NCBI RefSeq assembly: GCF_000300515.1
Contig: NZ_AMSI01000018.1
Span: 1-64,000, forward strand
From: Nitratireductor indicus C115
Lineage (GTDB): Bacteria > Pseudomonadota > Alphaproteobacteria > Rhizobiales > Rhizobiaceae
Length of the DNA stretch: 64,000 nucleotides
Reading direction: 5' to 3'
Within the stretch, counting starts at the first letter, position 1. Every line of letters begins with the position of its first letter. The notes under the pieces were generated by a model. That model worked only from the letters and a program-made list of their open reading frames with translations. It had not been told where the DNA came from and ran no database searches. Position numbers and translations under genes: made by a program. Shown piece after piece: positions 52,776-61,684 of the stretch.

Positions 52776-54047
52776 TCAATCCGCCAGCCAGTCCGGCACC
52801 GAATCGAGCGCCAGCATCTCCTCATAGGTCGGCCGGGGGCGAATCACATGGAAGCGATCGCCATTGACCAGAACCTCGGGGACGAGCGGGCGCGTGTTGT
52901 AGGTGCTTGCCTGCACGGCGCCATAGGCGCCGGCAGAACCGATGGCGATCAGATCGCCGGCCTTCAGGTCCGGCAATTCGCGGTCGAGCGCCAGATAGTC
53001 GCCGGTCTCGCAGACCGGGCCGACCACATCGGCCTTGAAGCGCGGTGCGCCTGCCTCGGCCTGGCGAACGGGGCGGATGGAATGGAAGGCTTCGTAGAGG
53101 GTGGGGCGAATGAGGTCGTTCATTGCGGCATCCACGATGACGAAGTTCTTCGCATCACCGTCCTTTCGGAAGATGACTTCCGAAACGAGAATGCCGGCAT
53201 TGGCGGCGATGAGGCGGCCAGGCTCCAACATCACCTTGAGGCCGAGACGCGAAACATGCTTGCGCACCACCTCCGCATAGGCGGCGGGCAGGGGCGGCTG
53301 GTCGCCATCCTCGGCATAGGGAACGCCAAGGCCGCCACCCAAATCCACATGCTCGATCGCGTGACCGTCGGCGCGCAGCGTCTCCGTGAGCTCGGTCAGG
53401 AGAGCAAATGCGGCGTCGAACGGCTTCAGATCGGTGATCTGGCTGCCGATATGCATGTCGATGCCGGTTACCTTGAGACCCGGAAGCTCGGCGGCACGGG
53501 CGTAGGCCGCGCGTGCGTCCTGCCAGCCGATGCCGAACTTGTTCTCGGCCTTGCCGGTGGAAATCTTCTTGTGCGTCTGCGCGTCCACATCGGGATTGAT
53601 GCGCAGCGATACGTTTGCCGTCTTGCCGAGCGCAGTTGCGCGGGCGGACAAAAGCTCAAGTTCAGGCTTCGATTCCACGTTGAAGCAGAGAATGCCGGCC
53701 TGAAGAGCAAAGTCCATTTCGCGTGCGGTCTTGCCGACGCCTGAAAACAAAACCTTGTCCGCCGGCACGCCAGCGGCGAGCGCCCGGCGCAGCTCGCCTT
53801 CCGAGACGACGTCCATGCCGGCGCCCAGCCTGGCCAGCGTCTTCAGAACGGCCTGGTTGGAGTTGGCCTTCATGGCATAGCAGACCAGCGCATCCAGCCC
53901 GTCGAAGGCTTCCGAGAACACGCGATAATGCCGTGTCAGCGTGGCGGTTGAATAGCAATAGAACGGCGTTTCGACGGCCTGCGCTATGACAGGCACCGGA
54001 ACGTCCTCGGCGTGGAGCACGCCGTCGCGATATTCAAAATGGTTCAC
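52776..54047 (-). CDS. lysA: Diaminopimelate decarboxylase
   Basis: A 423-residue PLP enzyme making lysine from meso-diaminopimelate. PLP Lys60 lies in CYAMKANSN, with HIGSQITDLKPF, LGGGLGVPY and VGPVCETGDYLA as substrate and PLP sites. I place the start at GTG 54047, which aligns with the MNHFEYR start of relatives; an ATG at 54092 has a better ribosome-binding site and would add 15 residues. It follows the LptM-like lipoprotein gene, as in other rhizobia. Confidence 0.93.
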   Translation of the reverse strand: MNHFEYRDGVLHAEDVPVPVIAQAVETPFYCYSTATLTRHYRVFSEAFDGLDALVCYAMKANSNQAVLKTLARLGAGMDVVSEGELRRALAAGVPADKVLFSGVGKTAREMDFALQAGILCFNVESKPELELLSARATALGKTANVSLRINPDVDAQTHKKISTGKAENKFGIGWQDARAAYARAAELPGLKVTGIDMHIGSQITDLKPFDAAFALLTELTETLRADGHAIEHVDLGGGLGVPYAEDGDQPPLPAAYAEVVRKHVSRLGLKVMLEPGRLIAANAGILVSEVIFRKDGDAKNFVIVDAAMNDLIRPTLYEAFHSIRPVRQAEAGAPRFKADVVGPVCETGDYLALDRELPDLKAGDLIAIGSAGAYGAVQASTYNTRPLVPEVLVNGDRFHVIRPRPTYEEMLALDSVPDWLAD

Positions 54048-54113
54048 CGGACGTGACTTTCGCTCAGCTTGGTGGCGAGATGGAGCCGACATGCGGCTCC
54101 TGCAACATGGGAA

Positions 54114-54326
54114 TTAAAGGAGCCCGTCGAGGATGAAGGGCCGATCCTCGACCGGTTTCTGCGGCTCCGGGGGAACCGGTTGGTCGTTCTTGCGTGCTTC
54201 CTTGCGTGCGTCGATGGCCGCCTCATAAGGCGAATCAAGCGGGGCCTTGCGCCCACAGGCTGCAAGGCCGAGCGCCAGCCCGAGGGCCAGGAGGGTGATC
54301 GTTCTGCGGGCGGTCATCGACTGCAT
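54114..54326 (-). CDS. lptM: LptM-like small lipoprotein
   Basis: A 70-residue lipoprotein with signal and lipobox LALGLAAC24, then GRKAPLDSPYEA. LptM (YifL) proteins assist oxidative maturation of the LPS translocon LptD, and this Cys-Gly-x-Lys-x-Pro-Leu start is the family hallmark. The position between argH and lysA is the conserved one. The start may be Met4 (54314). Confidence 0.85.
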   Translation of the reverse strand: MQSMTARRTITLLALGLALGLAACGRKAPLDSPYEAAIDARKEARKNDQPVPPEPQKPVEDRPFILDGLL

Positions 54327-54356
54327 TCCATTCCTCGAAATCGGTTGCGCAGGGTT

Positions 54357-55781
54357 TTAGCCTTTTTTGAAGGTTTGCGCATCCCGTTTCAGCCTTTTCC
54401 TCCAGGTGCGGATCTGGCGGCGCACTTCCGTCGGGGCGGTGCCGCCATAGGAGGTGCGGCTCTTCACGGAATTTGCAACCGAGAGGACGGAAAACACGTC
54501 CTCGGTGATGGCCGGATTAATCGCTGTCAGGTCCTCAAGAGCAAGTTTTTCGAGACCGCATTTCTTCTGCTCAGCAAGCGCGACAGCGCGTCCGGTGACG
54601 TGATGGGCCTCTCGGAAGGGGAGGCCCGCTTCGCGCACCAGCCAGTCGGCGAGGTCCGTGGCGGTGGAGAAGCCCGCGCCCGCCGCCTTCTTCATGGCCT
54701 GCGTGTTGATCTCCATGTCGCCGATCATGCCGGTCATGGCGGCGAGCATGAGGTCCAGCGTTTCGGCAGCGTCGAAGACGGCTTCCTTGTCTTCCTGCAT
54801 ATCCTTGGAATAGGCCAGCGGCAGGCCCTTCATCACAGTCAGAAGACCGATCAGGTCGCCATTGATGCGTCCTGTCTTGGCGCGGATGAGCTCGGCGGCA
54901 TCCGGGTTCTTCTTCTGCGGCATGATGGACGAGCCGGTGGAGAAGGAATCGGAAAGCCGCACGAAGCCGAATTGCGGCGTCGACCAGATCACGATCTCCT
55001 CGGCAAGCCGTGACAGGTGCGTCGCGCAGATGGCGGAGATGGACAGGAATTCCAGTGCGAAATCGCGATCCGACACGGTGTCGATGGAGTTGCGCGTCGG
55101 TTCGCGGAAACCAAGGGCGGCGCTCGTCATGTGGCGGTCGATGGGGAACCCGGTTCCCGCAAGCGCGGCGGCGCCCAGCGGGTTCTCGTTCAGCCGTTCG
55201 ATGGCGTCGCGCACGCGCGAGCGATCGCGGCCGAACATCTCCACATAGGCCATCAGGTGGTGGCCGAAGGTGACGGGCTGGGCCGACTGGAGATGCGTGA
55301 AGCCCGGCATCACACTTGCGGCATGTTCTTCCGCACGGGTCAGGAATGCCTCGATCAGGCCGCCGAGTGCTCCATCGACACGTTCCAGCTCTTCCTTCAC
55401 CCACATGCGGAAATCGACGGCCACCTGATCGTTGCGCGAGCGGGCGGTGTGCAGGCGACCGGCGGCATGCCCGATCAACTCGGCGAGCCGCGCCTCGACA
55501 TTCATGTGAATGTCTTCAAGCCGTGTAGAAAAGGTGAACTTGCCATTCTCGATCTCCGACAGGATGGTCTTCAGGCCTTCGGCGATCTTTTTTTCGTCTT
55601 CGGCCGAAATTATGCCAGTCTTGGCCAGCATGGCGGCGTGAGCGAGGCTGCCACGAATGTCCTGGGCGTAGAGCTTCTTGTCGAAGCCGATCGAAGCGTT
55701 GATTGCTTCCATCACGGCGTCGGGACCTGAGGCAAAACGTCCGCCCCACATGCGGTTGCTGGCTTGATCTTCGCTCATCAT
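54357..55781 (-). CDS. argH: Argininosuccinate lyase
   Basis: A 474-residue fumarase/aspartase-superfamily enzyme, final step of arginine synthesis. [20 protein letters not shown] opens the protein, [13 protein letters not shown] and [14 protein letters not shown] bind substrate, and the signature loop [12 protein letters not shown] contains the catalytic Ser. Full length and intact. Divergent from tlpA with 29 bp between starts. Confidence 0.96.
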   Translation of the reverse strand: MMSEDQASNRMWGGRFASGPDAVMEAINASIGFDKKLYAQDIRGSLAHAAMLAKTGIISAEDEKKIAEGLKTILSEIENGKFTFSTRLEDIHMNVEARLAELIGHAAGRLHTARSRNDQVAVDFRMWVKEELERVDGALGGLIEAFLTRAEEHAASVMPGFTHLQSAQPVTFGHHLMAYVEMFGRDRSRVRDAIERLNENPLGAAALAGTGFPIDRHMTSAALGFREPTRNSIDTVSDRDFALEFLSISAICATHLSRLAEEIVIWSTPQFGFVRLSDSFSTGSSIMPQKKNPDAAELIRAKTGRINGDLIGLLTVMKGLPLAYSKDMQEDKEAVFDAAETLDLMLAAMTGMIGDMEINTQAMKKAAGAGFSTATDLADWLVREAGLPFREAHHVTGRAVALAEQKKCGLEKLALEDLTAINPAITEDVFSVLSVANSVKSRTSYGGTAPTEVRRQIRTWRKRLKRDAQTFKKG

Positions 55782-55810
55782 GTTAACCGGGTGCTCGTTT
55801 GGAAAGAAGA

Positions 55811-56491
55811 ATGGCTAAAAAGAAACGCAAATTTCCGGCACTCCGTCTGATCGTCCTGGCCGTTGCCGCGGGCGCTGTCGGAGGTGCGATTGCGGTATAC
55901 GTGAAGGGCGACCCCAATGGCAACACGGCGCCTGCGCCGATTGTTGCGCAGGCTGACAATTCAGCCTGCGCCATGAAGGAGGCCGAAGCGCGCAGGATCG
56001 GAGCTGCGGCAACCGGCGAGGTGGCGGCAATGCTTGCCGCATCGCCTCCGAAATCCATGAACGCGTTGCGCTTCGACGGACCGGAAGGGCAAAAGCTCTC
56101 GATCAGCGACTTTTCGGGTAAGCTGGTGCTGTTGAACCTGTGGGCGACCTGGTGTGTTCCTTGCCGCGAGGAAATGCCGGCGCTCGATGCCTTGCAGGCC
56201 GACAAGGGGTCTGATCGCTTCGAGGTGGTGGCGGTGAATGTCGACCGTGGAGACGACGAGAAACCGAAGGCCTTTCTGCAGGAAACGAAAATCCATTCGC
56301 TCGGCTATTATCGCGATGCCTCCATGGGCGTTTTCAACGACCTGAAACGGGAGGGGCTGGCACTCGGCTTGCCGGCAACGCTGCTGATCGACAAGGATGG
56401 TTGTCTGATCGCTCATATGAACGGGCCTGCCGAATGGTCCAGCGAGGATGCCAAGCGGCTTATCGACGCCGCCTTACCCGCCGGCAGGTGA
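55811..56491 (+). CDS. tlpA: TlpA-like thiol:disulfide interchange protein
   Basis: A 226-residue protein with an N-terminal membrane anchor (~10-31) and a periplasmic thioredoxin fold with redox motif W114-CVPC118 and cis-Pro in [14 protein letters not shown] further Cys pair (C53 and C at DKDGC) is typical of TlpA. TlpA reduces copper-site proteins for cytochrome oxidase assembly. The ATG at 55811 has GGAAAGAAG before it; a TTG at 55799 is less likely. Confidence 0.9.
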   Translation: MAKKKRKFPALRLIVLAVAAGAVGGAIAVYVKGDPNGNTAPAPIVAQADNSACAMKEAEARRIGAAATGEVAAMLAASPPKSMNALRFDGPEGQKLSISDFSGKLVLLNLWATWCVPCREEMPALDALQADKGSDRFEVVAVNVDRGDDEKPKAFLQETKIHSLGYYRDASMGVFNDLKREGLALGLPATLLIDKDGCLIAHMNGPAEWSSEDAKRLIDAALPAGR

Positions 56492-56585
56492 TGGTTTGGC
56501 CGGCGTAGCACCATGGTTTTCGGTCAGGGCACTAAGCGTCCTGCCGGGTACGTAATGGGTGCCCCGTCTTCTTGTTTCTTCGCAT

Positions 56586-56611
56586 AAAAAAGGCGCCCTG
56601 AGGCGCCTTTT
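56586..56611. terminator. Bidirectional terminator between tlpA and the PTPS gene
   Basis: AGGCGCC (56591-56597), CTGA loop, GGCGCCT (56602-56608), flanked by A-rich left and TTTT right sides, serving the convergent genes on both strands. Confidence 0.88.
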
Positions 56612-56635
56612 CGATTTTCGCATAACTGCGGCCGC

Positions 56636-56992
56636 TCAGGCCGCCCGTGCGCGGCGGTAGACACAGCCCTCGGCCTGTCCTTCCGCTCCGCGTTTGACTT
56701 CCACGCGATCCAGCGTGTCGGTCTTTTCGGACAACTTGTCGAAGATCCATTTGGCGAGGTTTTCGAGCGAGGGCACGGAAAGCCCTTCGATCTCGTTGAG
56801 ATATTTATGGTCGAGGGTCTTGTGGATACCTTCGATCTGCTTTTCTACTTCATAGAGATTCGCTGCCCAGCCAAAGACCGGATCGGGTTCGCCAACGAGG
56901 TGCACCGACACTTTGAACGAATGACCGTGTAAGCCGGAATAGGGTTCCAGTTTATGTGCGGCTTCGAACGTGAATTCCTTGTATGTTTCCAC
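56636..56992 (-). CDS. PTPS/QueD family protein lacking the usual catalytic Cys
   Basis: A 118-residue 6-pyruvoyl-tetrahydropterin synthase-fold protein. Zinc ligands are present (His in FEAAHKLEP, HGHSF) and LDHKYLNEIEG is the catalytic His/Asp region. In canonical QueD the Cys precedes LHGH (CGRLHGH); here the stretch is YSGLHGH, with Tyr in that place. It may still be annotated QueD (6-carboxytetrahydropterin synthase for queuosine), but another pterin reaction is possible. It is divergent from pruR-dcpA, a pterin-signalling operon, which raises the second option. Confidence 0.78.
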   Translation of the reverse strand: METYKEFTFEAAHKLEPYSGLHGHSFKVSVHLVGEPDPVFGWAANLYEVEKQIEGIHKTLDHKYLNEIEGLSVPSLENLAKWIFDKLSEKTDTLDRVEVKRGAEGQAEGCVYRRARAA

Positions 56993-57271
56993 TGTTCCTG
57001 CTCCCTAGAAACTCCGGTGCTGCCCTGCCCCAAAACGGTAAATCCACCTTATCCCGACGGTTTCCGCAAGGTTTGCGCCTAAAGATTTCAACGATTAGGC
57101 TGAATACGCAAGTTCATGTATACTCTTGCCGTTGGAGGTTTTGCATCGAGGTGGCAGGCTGTCAATGCGCCGGCTCAAAAAGCGATGCGGTATGCGCGTG
57201 TTAACCTGTTGTTTGGTTAGCCGGCGTTATGATGGGGCAAAATAATTTGTGCCAGTGGAGAGGCTTCAACA

Positions 57272-57802
57272 ATGCGTATAAGTAATAATAATAGGCGCCG
57301 GTTCCTTGCGGCAACGATGGTGCTTGCCACAGCCTTTTCGCTGCCGGCAGCCGCTTTTGCAGATGAACTTTCAAAGCCCGCCGGCGATGTCATCCTGACG
57401 GTGGATGGCAAGATCGGGGCTACAAATGCAGGCGATGCCGCTGATTTCGACCTGGCAATGCTTGAGGCGCTCCCAAAGGCGACGATCAAGACCACCACGC
57501 CTTGGTTCGACGGGTCGGTGGAGTTCGAGGGTGTTCTGCTGGCGGCCCTGATGGATCAGGTCAAGGCAGATGGCGGTGAACTCGTAGTCACCGCGCTCAA
57601 CGATTATCAGGCGCCGGTGCCGATCGATGATTTTGCCAAATATGGGGTGATCCTCGCCTATAAGCGCGATGGCAATTATATGCCGGTGAGCGATAAGGGG
57701 CCGCTTTTCATCATTTACCCGTACGATTCTGACCCCGAGCTCAACACGCAGAAATTCTATTCGCGCTCTGTCTGGCAGGTTCGCCGTTTCACGGTCCGCT
57801 AG
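57272..57802 (+). CDS. pruR: PruR-like periplasmic pterin-binding protein (SUOX fold)
   Basis: A 176-residue protein with a Tat-like signal (NNRRRFLAATMVLA..., cleaved near FADELSKP) and a sulfite-oxidase-type molybdopterin-binding fold (LTVDGKIGATNA; SVEFEGVLLAALMDQVKADG; YSRSVWQVRRFTV). The Cys that binds molybdenum in true oxidoreductases is not evident, so it probably binds a pterin without metal. Followed 16 bp later by a GGDEF-EAL gene, this matches Agrobacterium pruR-dcpA, where PruR with pterin controls DcpA. Confidence 0.78.
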   Translation: MRISNNNRRRFLAATMVLATAFSLPAAAFADELSKPAGDVILTVDGKIGATNAGDAADFDLAMLEALPKATIKTTTPWFDGSVEFEGVLLAALMDQVKADGGELVVTALNDYQAPVPIDDFAKYGVILAYKRDGNYMPVSDKGPLFIIYPYDSDPELNTQKFYSRSVWQVRRFTVR

Positions 57803-57818
57803 GGAAACGGGCTGACCC

Positions 57819-60239
57819 ATGGAGGAGACGGGCGCGGAAACTCCGGGGCGCAGCAGGGCCTCACGAGTGGTTCAGACGGTTCTCACCGTCAGCATCATCG
57901 TACTTGCTGTGTCCGCGCTTTACATCTCGGTGCTGGTTTTCCAGCGCCAGGAAGCGCTCAGCCAGATATTTCGCTACAACATCGCCTTCAGCGCAAGCCA
58001 GGGCATGAACGAGTTGCTGCGCTTCCGGCAGCGTGTCGCGGGCCTTCTCGTGGATCCGCCGCAGACCACCAAACAGGATGTGGAGCTGCGCTATCAGATC
58101 CTGCTCAGCCGCATGAGTCTTTTCGACAGCGGCGAGTTCAAGAACTTCGTCAATGATGTGCCCGATACACAGCAGACGGTGGCGGACATGTCGCGGGTGG
58201 TGCATGAGATATCCACCTTCATCGGCGACATAGACGAGAAGGAAAACGCGCTGCGGGCCCTGGAGCTTACAGCGCCCCTTGAGCGGCAAATGGTGTCGCT
58301 TGCCTCGCAGGCCAACGAATATGGCGCAACATTGCAGGCGCGCGACCAGAATGAACTGTTGCGGCTGCACTGGATCTTTTCGCTGCTGGCGCTCGGACTC
58401 GTCGTCAGCGGCTTCATATTCGTGGCCATGCTGCGATGGCAGCACCGGCTTCAGATCAGCGTCCAGGAGCGCCTGAGGGCGACGAACGAAGACCTTCTTC
58501 GCACCAGCGCCGAACTGATCGAGAGCGCGGAAGCGGCGCGCCTGGCAAATGAAGAACTCAGCACGCAGAACCTGCTTTTCAACACCGCGCTCAACAACAT
58601 GTCGCATGGCCTGTGCATGTTCGATGCGGAGCAGGAACTCATCGTCAGCAATCGCAAGATGGAGAGCATCTACGGGTTGAAGAGCGATCAGGTGAAGCCC
58701 GGCGTTTCCCTGTCGGGCCTCGTGGAAAGCATGGTGGAAAGCGGCGCGTGCAGGGAGGATGAGGCCCATCGCATCGCGGACCTGCAGACGAAGCTGATCA
58801 AACAAAACCGGTCCGATACGCTGATTCAGGAATTGCGCGACGGACGCACCATCCTGATCTCGCATCAGCCCATGAAGGGCGGTGGCTGGGTCGCCACCTA
58901 TGAGGACATCACCGAGCGGCATAAGGCGCAAGCCCAGGTGGCCTATATGGCGCGCCACGATACGCTCACCGACCTGCCGAACCGCCTCATGATGCGCGAG
59001 CGGCTGGAGGAAATCTTGCAGACCAGCAGCGAACGCGGGCTTGCGGCGGCGGTGATGTGCATCGACCTCGACAATTTCAAGAGCATCAACGATACGCTTG
59101 GTCATCCCATCGGCGATGCACTTTTGCGGGCGGTGGCGGGCCGCATCCGCAACACCGTGCGGGAAAGCGACTGCATCGCGCGGCTTGGCGGTGACGAGTT
59201 CGTTGTAGTGCAGGGCAATCTGGAGAAGCTGGAGCAGGCGAGCACGCTGGCCAAACGGCTCATCCTGGCTATCGACGCCCCTTATCTCATCGACGGGCAT
59301 CAGATTCTGACGAGCGCGAGCGTCGGCATCTCCACGACCATCGACAGCCGTGAAGAGGTGGACGATCTGCTGATGCAGGCGGATGTCGCCCTCTATCAGG
59401 CCAAGGCCGATGGGCGTGGCGTGTTCCGCTTCTACGAGCGAGGCATGAACAAGCGCCTGCAGCGGCGCCGCGCGCTGGAAGCCGAATTGCGGTCAGCCAA
59501 TCTCGACGAGCAGTTCCATCTTGTCTTCCAGCCCATTATCGATCTTGGCATGAACAAGGTGACGGCCTTCGAGGCCCTGCTGCGCTGGACGCATCCCACG
59601 CTCGGACCCATTCCGCCCGATGAGTTCATTTCGATTGCGGAAGACACGGGCGCCATCGTGCCACTTGGCGAATGGGTGCTGAGACAGGTCTGCCTCGAGA
59701 CGAAGCGCCTGCCTGACGACATCAGCATTGCTGCCAATCTTTCGCCGATGCAATTCAAGCGCGATGATATCGTGAGCACCGTGGCGCGGCTTCTGGAGGA
59801 GACGGAAACCGAGGCACATCGGCTCGAACTCGAAATCACCGAGACGCTGCTGCTCGAGGACAACCGCAAGCTTCATGCGGATCTGAGACGGTTGCGCAAA
59901 CTTGGGTCGCGAATCTCGCTGGACGATTTCGGCACCGGTTATTCCTCGCTGAGCTACTTGCAGAAATTCGCCTTCGACAAGGTGAAGATTGACCGGTTGT
60001 TCATTAAGGATATCACCAAGAGCGCGGATCAGGCGGCAATCGTCCAGACGATCCTCAATCTTTCCTACACTCTCGGCATGACGACCGTGGTGGAGGGAGT
60101 GGAGACCGAAGAGCAGCTGCGCATCATCCGTGCGATGGGAGGCAGCGAGGCTCAGGGCAATTTGTTCAGCAAGCCGATCCGCTCGGAAGAAATCGCGGAA
60201 TTTCTGGCCGAACACAAGCGCAAGCGCAGCGCAGCCTGA
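57819..60239 (+). CDS. dcpA: DcpA-like dual GGDEF-EAL c-di-GMP enzyme
   Basis: An 806-residue inner-membrane protein. Two membrane helices (~21-41, ~186-206) enclose a ~145-residue periplasmic sensor domain; a short coiled coil and PAS-like domain (~215-365) follow, then GGDEF (G457-G-D-E-F461 intact) and EAL (E585-A-L587, with DDFGTGYSS at 702-710 intact). It can therefore both make and break c-di-GMP. In Agrobacterium the DcpA balance is set by periplasmic PruR and a pterin, controlling attachment. Here it lies directly behind the pruR homologue. Confidence 0.82.
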   Translation: MEETGAETPGRSRASRVVQTVLTVSIIVLAVSALYISVLVFQRQEALSQIFRYNIAFSASQGMNELLRFRQRVAGLLVDPPQTTKQDVELRYQILLSRMSLFDSGEFKNFVNDVPDTQQTVADMSRVVHEISTFIGDIDEKENALRALELTAPLERQMVSLASQANEYGATLQARDQNELLRLHWIFSLLALGLVVSGFIFVAMLRWQHRLQISVQERLRATNEDLLRTSAELIESAEAARLANEELSTQNLLFNTALNNMSHGLCMFDAEQELIVSNRKMESIYGLKSDQVKPGVSLSGLVESMVESGACREDEAHRIADLQTKLIKQNRSDTLIQELRDGRTILISHQPMKGGGWVATYEDITERHKAQAQVAYMARHDTLTDLPNRLMMRERLEEILQTSSERGLAAAVMCIDLDNFKSINDTLGHPIGDALLRAVAGRIRNTVRESDCIARLGGDEFVVVQGNLEKLEQASTLAKRLILAIDAPYLIDGHQILTSASVGISTTIDSREEVDDLLMQADVALYQAKADGRGVFRFYERGMNKRLQRRRALEAELRSANLDEQFHLVFQPIIDLGMNKVTAFEALLRWTHPTLGPIPPDEFISIAEDTGAIVPLGEWVLRQVCLETKRLPDDISIAANLSPMQFKRDDIVSTVARLLEETETEAHRLELEITETLLLEDNRKLHADLRRLRKLGSRISLDDFGTGYSSLSYLQKFAFDKVKIDRLFIKDITKSADQAAIVQTILNLSYTLGMTTVVEGVETEEQLRIIRAMGGSEAQGNLFSKPIRSEEIAEFLAEHKRKRSAA

Positions 60240-60581
60240 GAAGGGCAGGCATGGAGCCCGGTGGCTCCGGTGTCAGTCCCTCAAAACAAAAAGGGCCCGT
60301 CACTCTCCATGCCAGTGACGGCCCTATCTCGTTGTTCTTCCGTATTCGCACGGATGCGGGCGTTTTCACCCATCTCGTAAAGCACGCCTCGATCTTTCAG
60401 ATTCGCTGCTTGCCCTTTAAGTTCTCGACCTTACGCATGTCTTTACCCCCGAAGCGGTTCCCGATCCCGGGAGATATGCGTTAGATCGGTTCACCGTTTC
60501 AGGGAAACCTTGAACCGTCTATCTCTTTGTTTTTCCGCATTTATGCAGACGTCAGGTGATTCCACCTGACTGCAAAATACT
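60240..60581. other. Intergenic region after dcpA with hairpins
   Basis: No gene seen. It contains the terminator at 60292-60325, a two-stem hairpin GGTTCA/TGAACC with GTTTC/GAAAC near 60488-60516, and repeat copy B at 60531-60585. Confidence 0.5.
60292..60325 (-). terminator. Terminator at the end of hbd (and dcpA)
   Basis: AGGGCCCGTCACT (60292-60304) with AGTGACGGCCCT (60314-60325), one bulge; on the minus strand followed by TTTTTGTTTTG. It ends the leftward hbd transcript and may also stop the rightward dcpA transcript. Confidence 0.75.
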
Positions 60582-60585
60582 CTAG
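60531..60585. repeat. Small structured intergenic repeat, copy B
   Basis: TTTTCCGCATTTATGCAGAC, hairpin CAGGTG-ATTC-CACCTG (60553-60568), then GCAAAATACTCTAG. About 55 bp alignable to 40846-40902 without gaps in the hairpin part; compensatory base changes preserve the stem. Confidence 0.65.
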
Positions 60586-61463
60586 CGGGTCGGAACCGGC
60601 GTTTCGCCGCGATAGTCGTAAAAGCCTCGGCCCGTCTTGCGCCCGAGCCAGCCGGCCTCGACATATTTCACGAGGAGCGGGCAGGGGCGATATTTCGAAT
60701 CCGCCAAGCCTTCGTGCAGGACCTGCATGATCGACAGACAGGTGTCGAGACCAATGAAATCGGCAAGCTGCAACGGTCCCATGGGATGGTTGGCGCCAAG
60801 CTTCATGGCAGTGTCGATGGCTTCCACCGTGCCGACACCTTCGTAAAGCGTGTAGATCGCCTCGTTGATCATCGGCAGCAGAATGCGATTGACGATGAAG
60901 GCAGGGAAGTCCTCGGCCACGGTGATCGTCTTGCCAAGCGCTTCCACGAAATGGCGAGCCATCTCGAACGTCTGGTCTTCCGTGGCGATGCCGCGAACCA
61001 ATTCGACCAGCTTCATCACCGGAACGGGGTTCATGAAATGAATGCCGATGAAGCGCTCTGCGCGATCGGTCTGTGCGGCAAGCCGCGTGATCGAGATCGA
61101 GGATGTGTTGGTGGCGAGCAGAGCCTCGGGGTTCAGGACGGGGCAGAGCTGCGAGAATATCTTGCGCTTGACGGTCTCGTCTTCGGTTGCCGCCTCGATG
61201 ACCAGGTCCATATCGGCGAGGCCTTCCATCGTGGTGGCCGGTCCGATGCGTGCAAGCGTGTCCTGGCGTTCCTTGTCTTCCAGTTTCCCGGACGAGACCT
61301 GACGGGCCAGATTGCCGGAAATTGTGGCGATGCCCCCTTCGATGCGCTCCGCCGAAAGGTCATAGAGCTTGACCTGATAGCCCGCCAGCGCCGCCACGTG
61401 AGCGATGCCGCTGCCCATCTGGCCGGCGCCGATCACGCCCACTTTTTCAATCTTGCCTGTCAT
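60582..61463 (-). CDS. hbd: 3-hydroxybutyryl-CoA dehydrogenase
   Basis: A 293-residue NAD-dependent dehydrogenase: GVIGAGQMGSGIAHVAALAG for NAD binding, LLATNTSSISITRLA, FIGIHFMNPVPVMKLVELVR with the catalytic His, and NRILLPMINEAI, then HPMGPLQLADFIGLD in the dimer domain. It interconverts acetoacetyl-CoA and 3-hydroxybutyryl-CoA. The start at 61463 aligns with the family. It lies behind etfBA, a common alphaproteobacterial order. Confidence 0.93.
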   Translation of the reverse strand: MTGKIEKVGVIGAGQMGSGIAHVAALAGYQVKLYDLSAERIEGGIATISGNLARQVSSGKLEDKERQDTLARIGPATTMEGLADMDLVIEAATEDETVKRKIFSQLCPVLNPEALLATNTSSISITRLAAQTDRAERFIGIHFMNPVPVMKLVELVRGIATEDQTFEMARHFVEALGKTITVAEDFPAFIVNRILLPMINEAIYTLYEGVGTVEAIDTAMKLGANHPMGPLQLADFIGLDTCLSIMQVLHEGLADSKYRPCPLLVKYVEAGWLGRKTGRGFYDYRGETPVPTR

Positions 61464-61628
61464 ATCGAAAACCCCGTTGGGCGCGCGGCACCCTTCGTCA
61501 AACATATTGCGGTGCAAACTATATTGGCCCCGGCGGGGTCGTCTACCCCGCGTGCGGATAATTCGGCATGAGCGATCCCGTGGCGGGGCGTTTGGAGGAG
61601 GCTAATTGTCGCTGTGTTGCTCGAACAG

Positions 61629-61659
61629 AAAAACCCCGCCTCCAGAGAGGCGGGGTTTT
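61629..61659 (-). terminator. Terminator after etfA
   Basis: AAAACCCCGCCT and AGGCGGGGTTTT form a perfect stem around CCAGAG. It lies 26 bp after the etfA stop and separates etfBA from hbd. The symmetric A/T flanks would also work on the plus strand. Confidence 0.9.
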
Positions 61660-61684
61660 CTTGCAAATCACTTTCCAAAAGAGC

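Noticed and set aside
57861-59300. A 479-codon open frame antisense to dcpA
   Set aside because: dcpA has intact GGDEF and EAL motifs; the antisense frame has no recognisable domain or ribosome-binding site.
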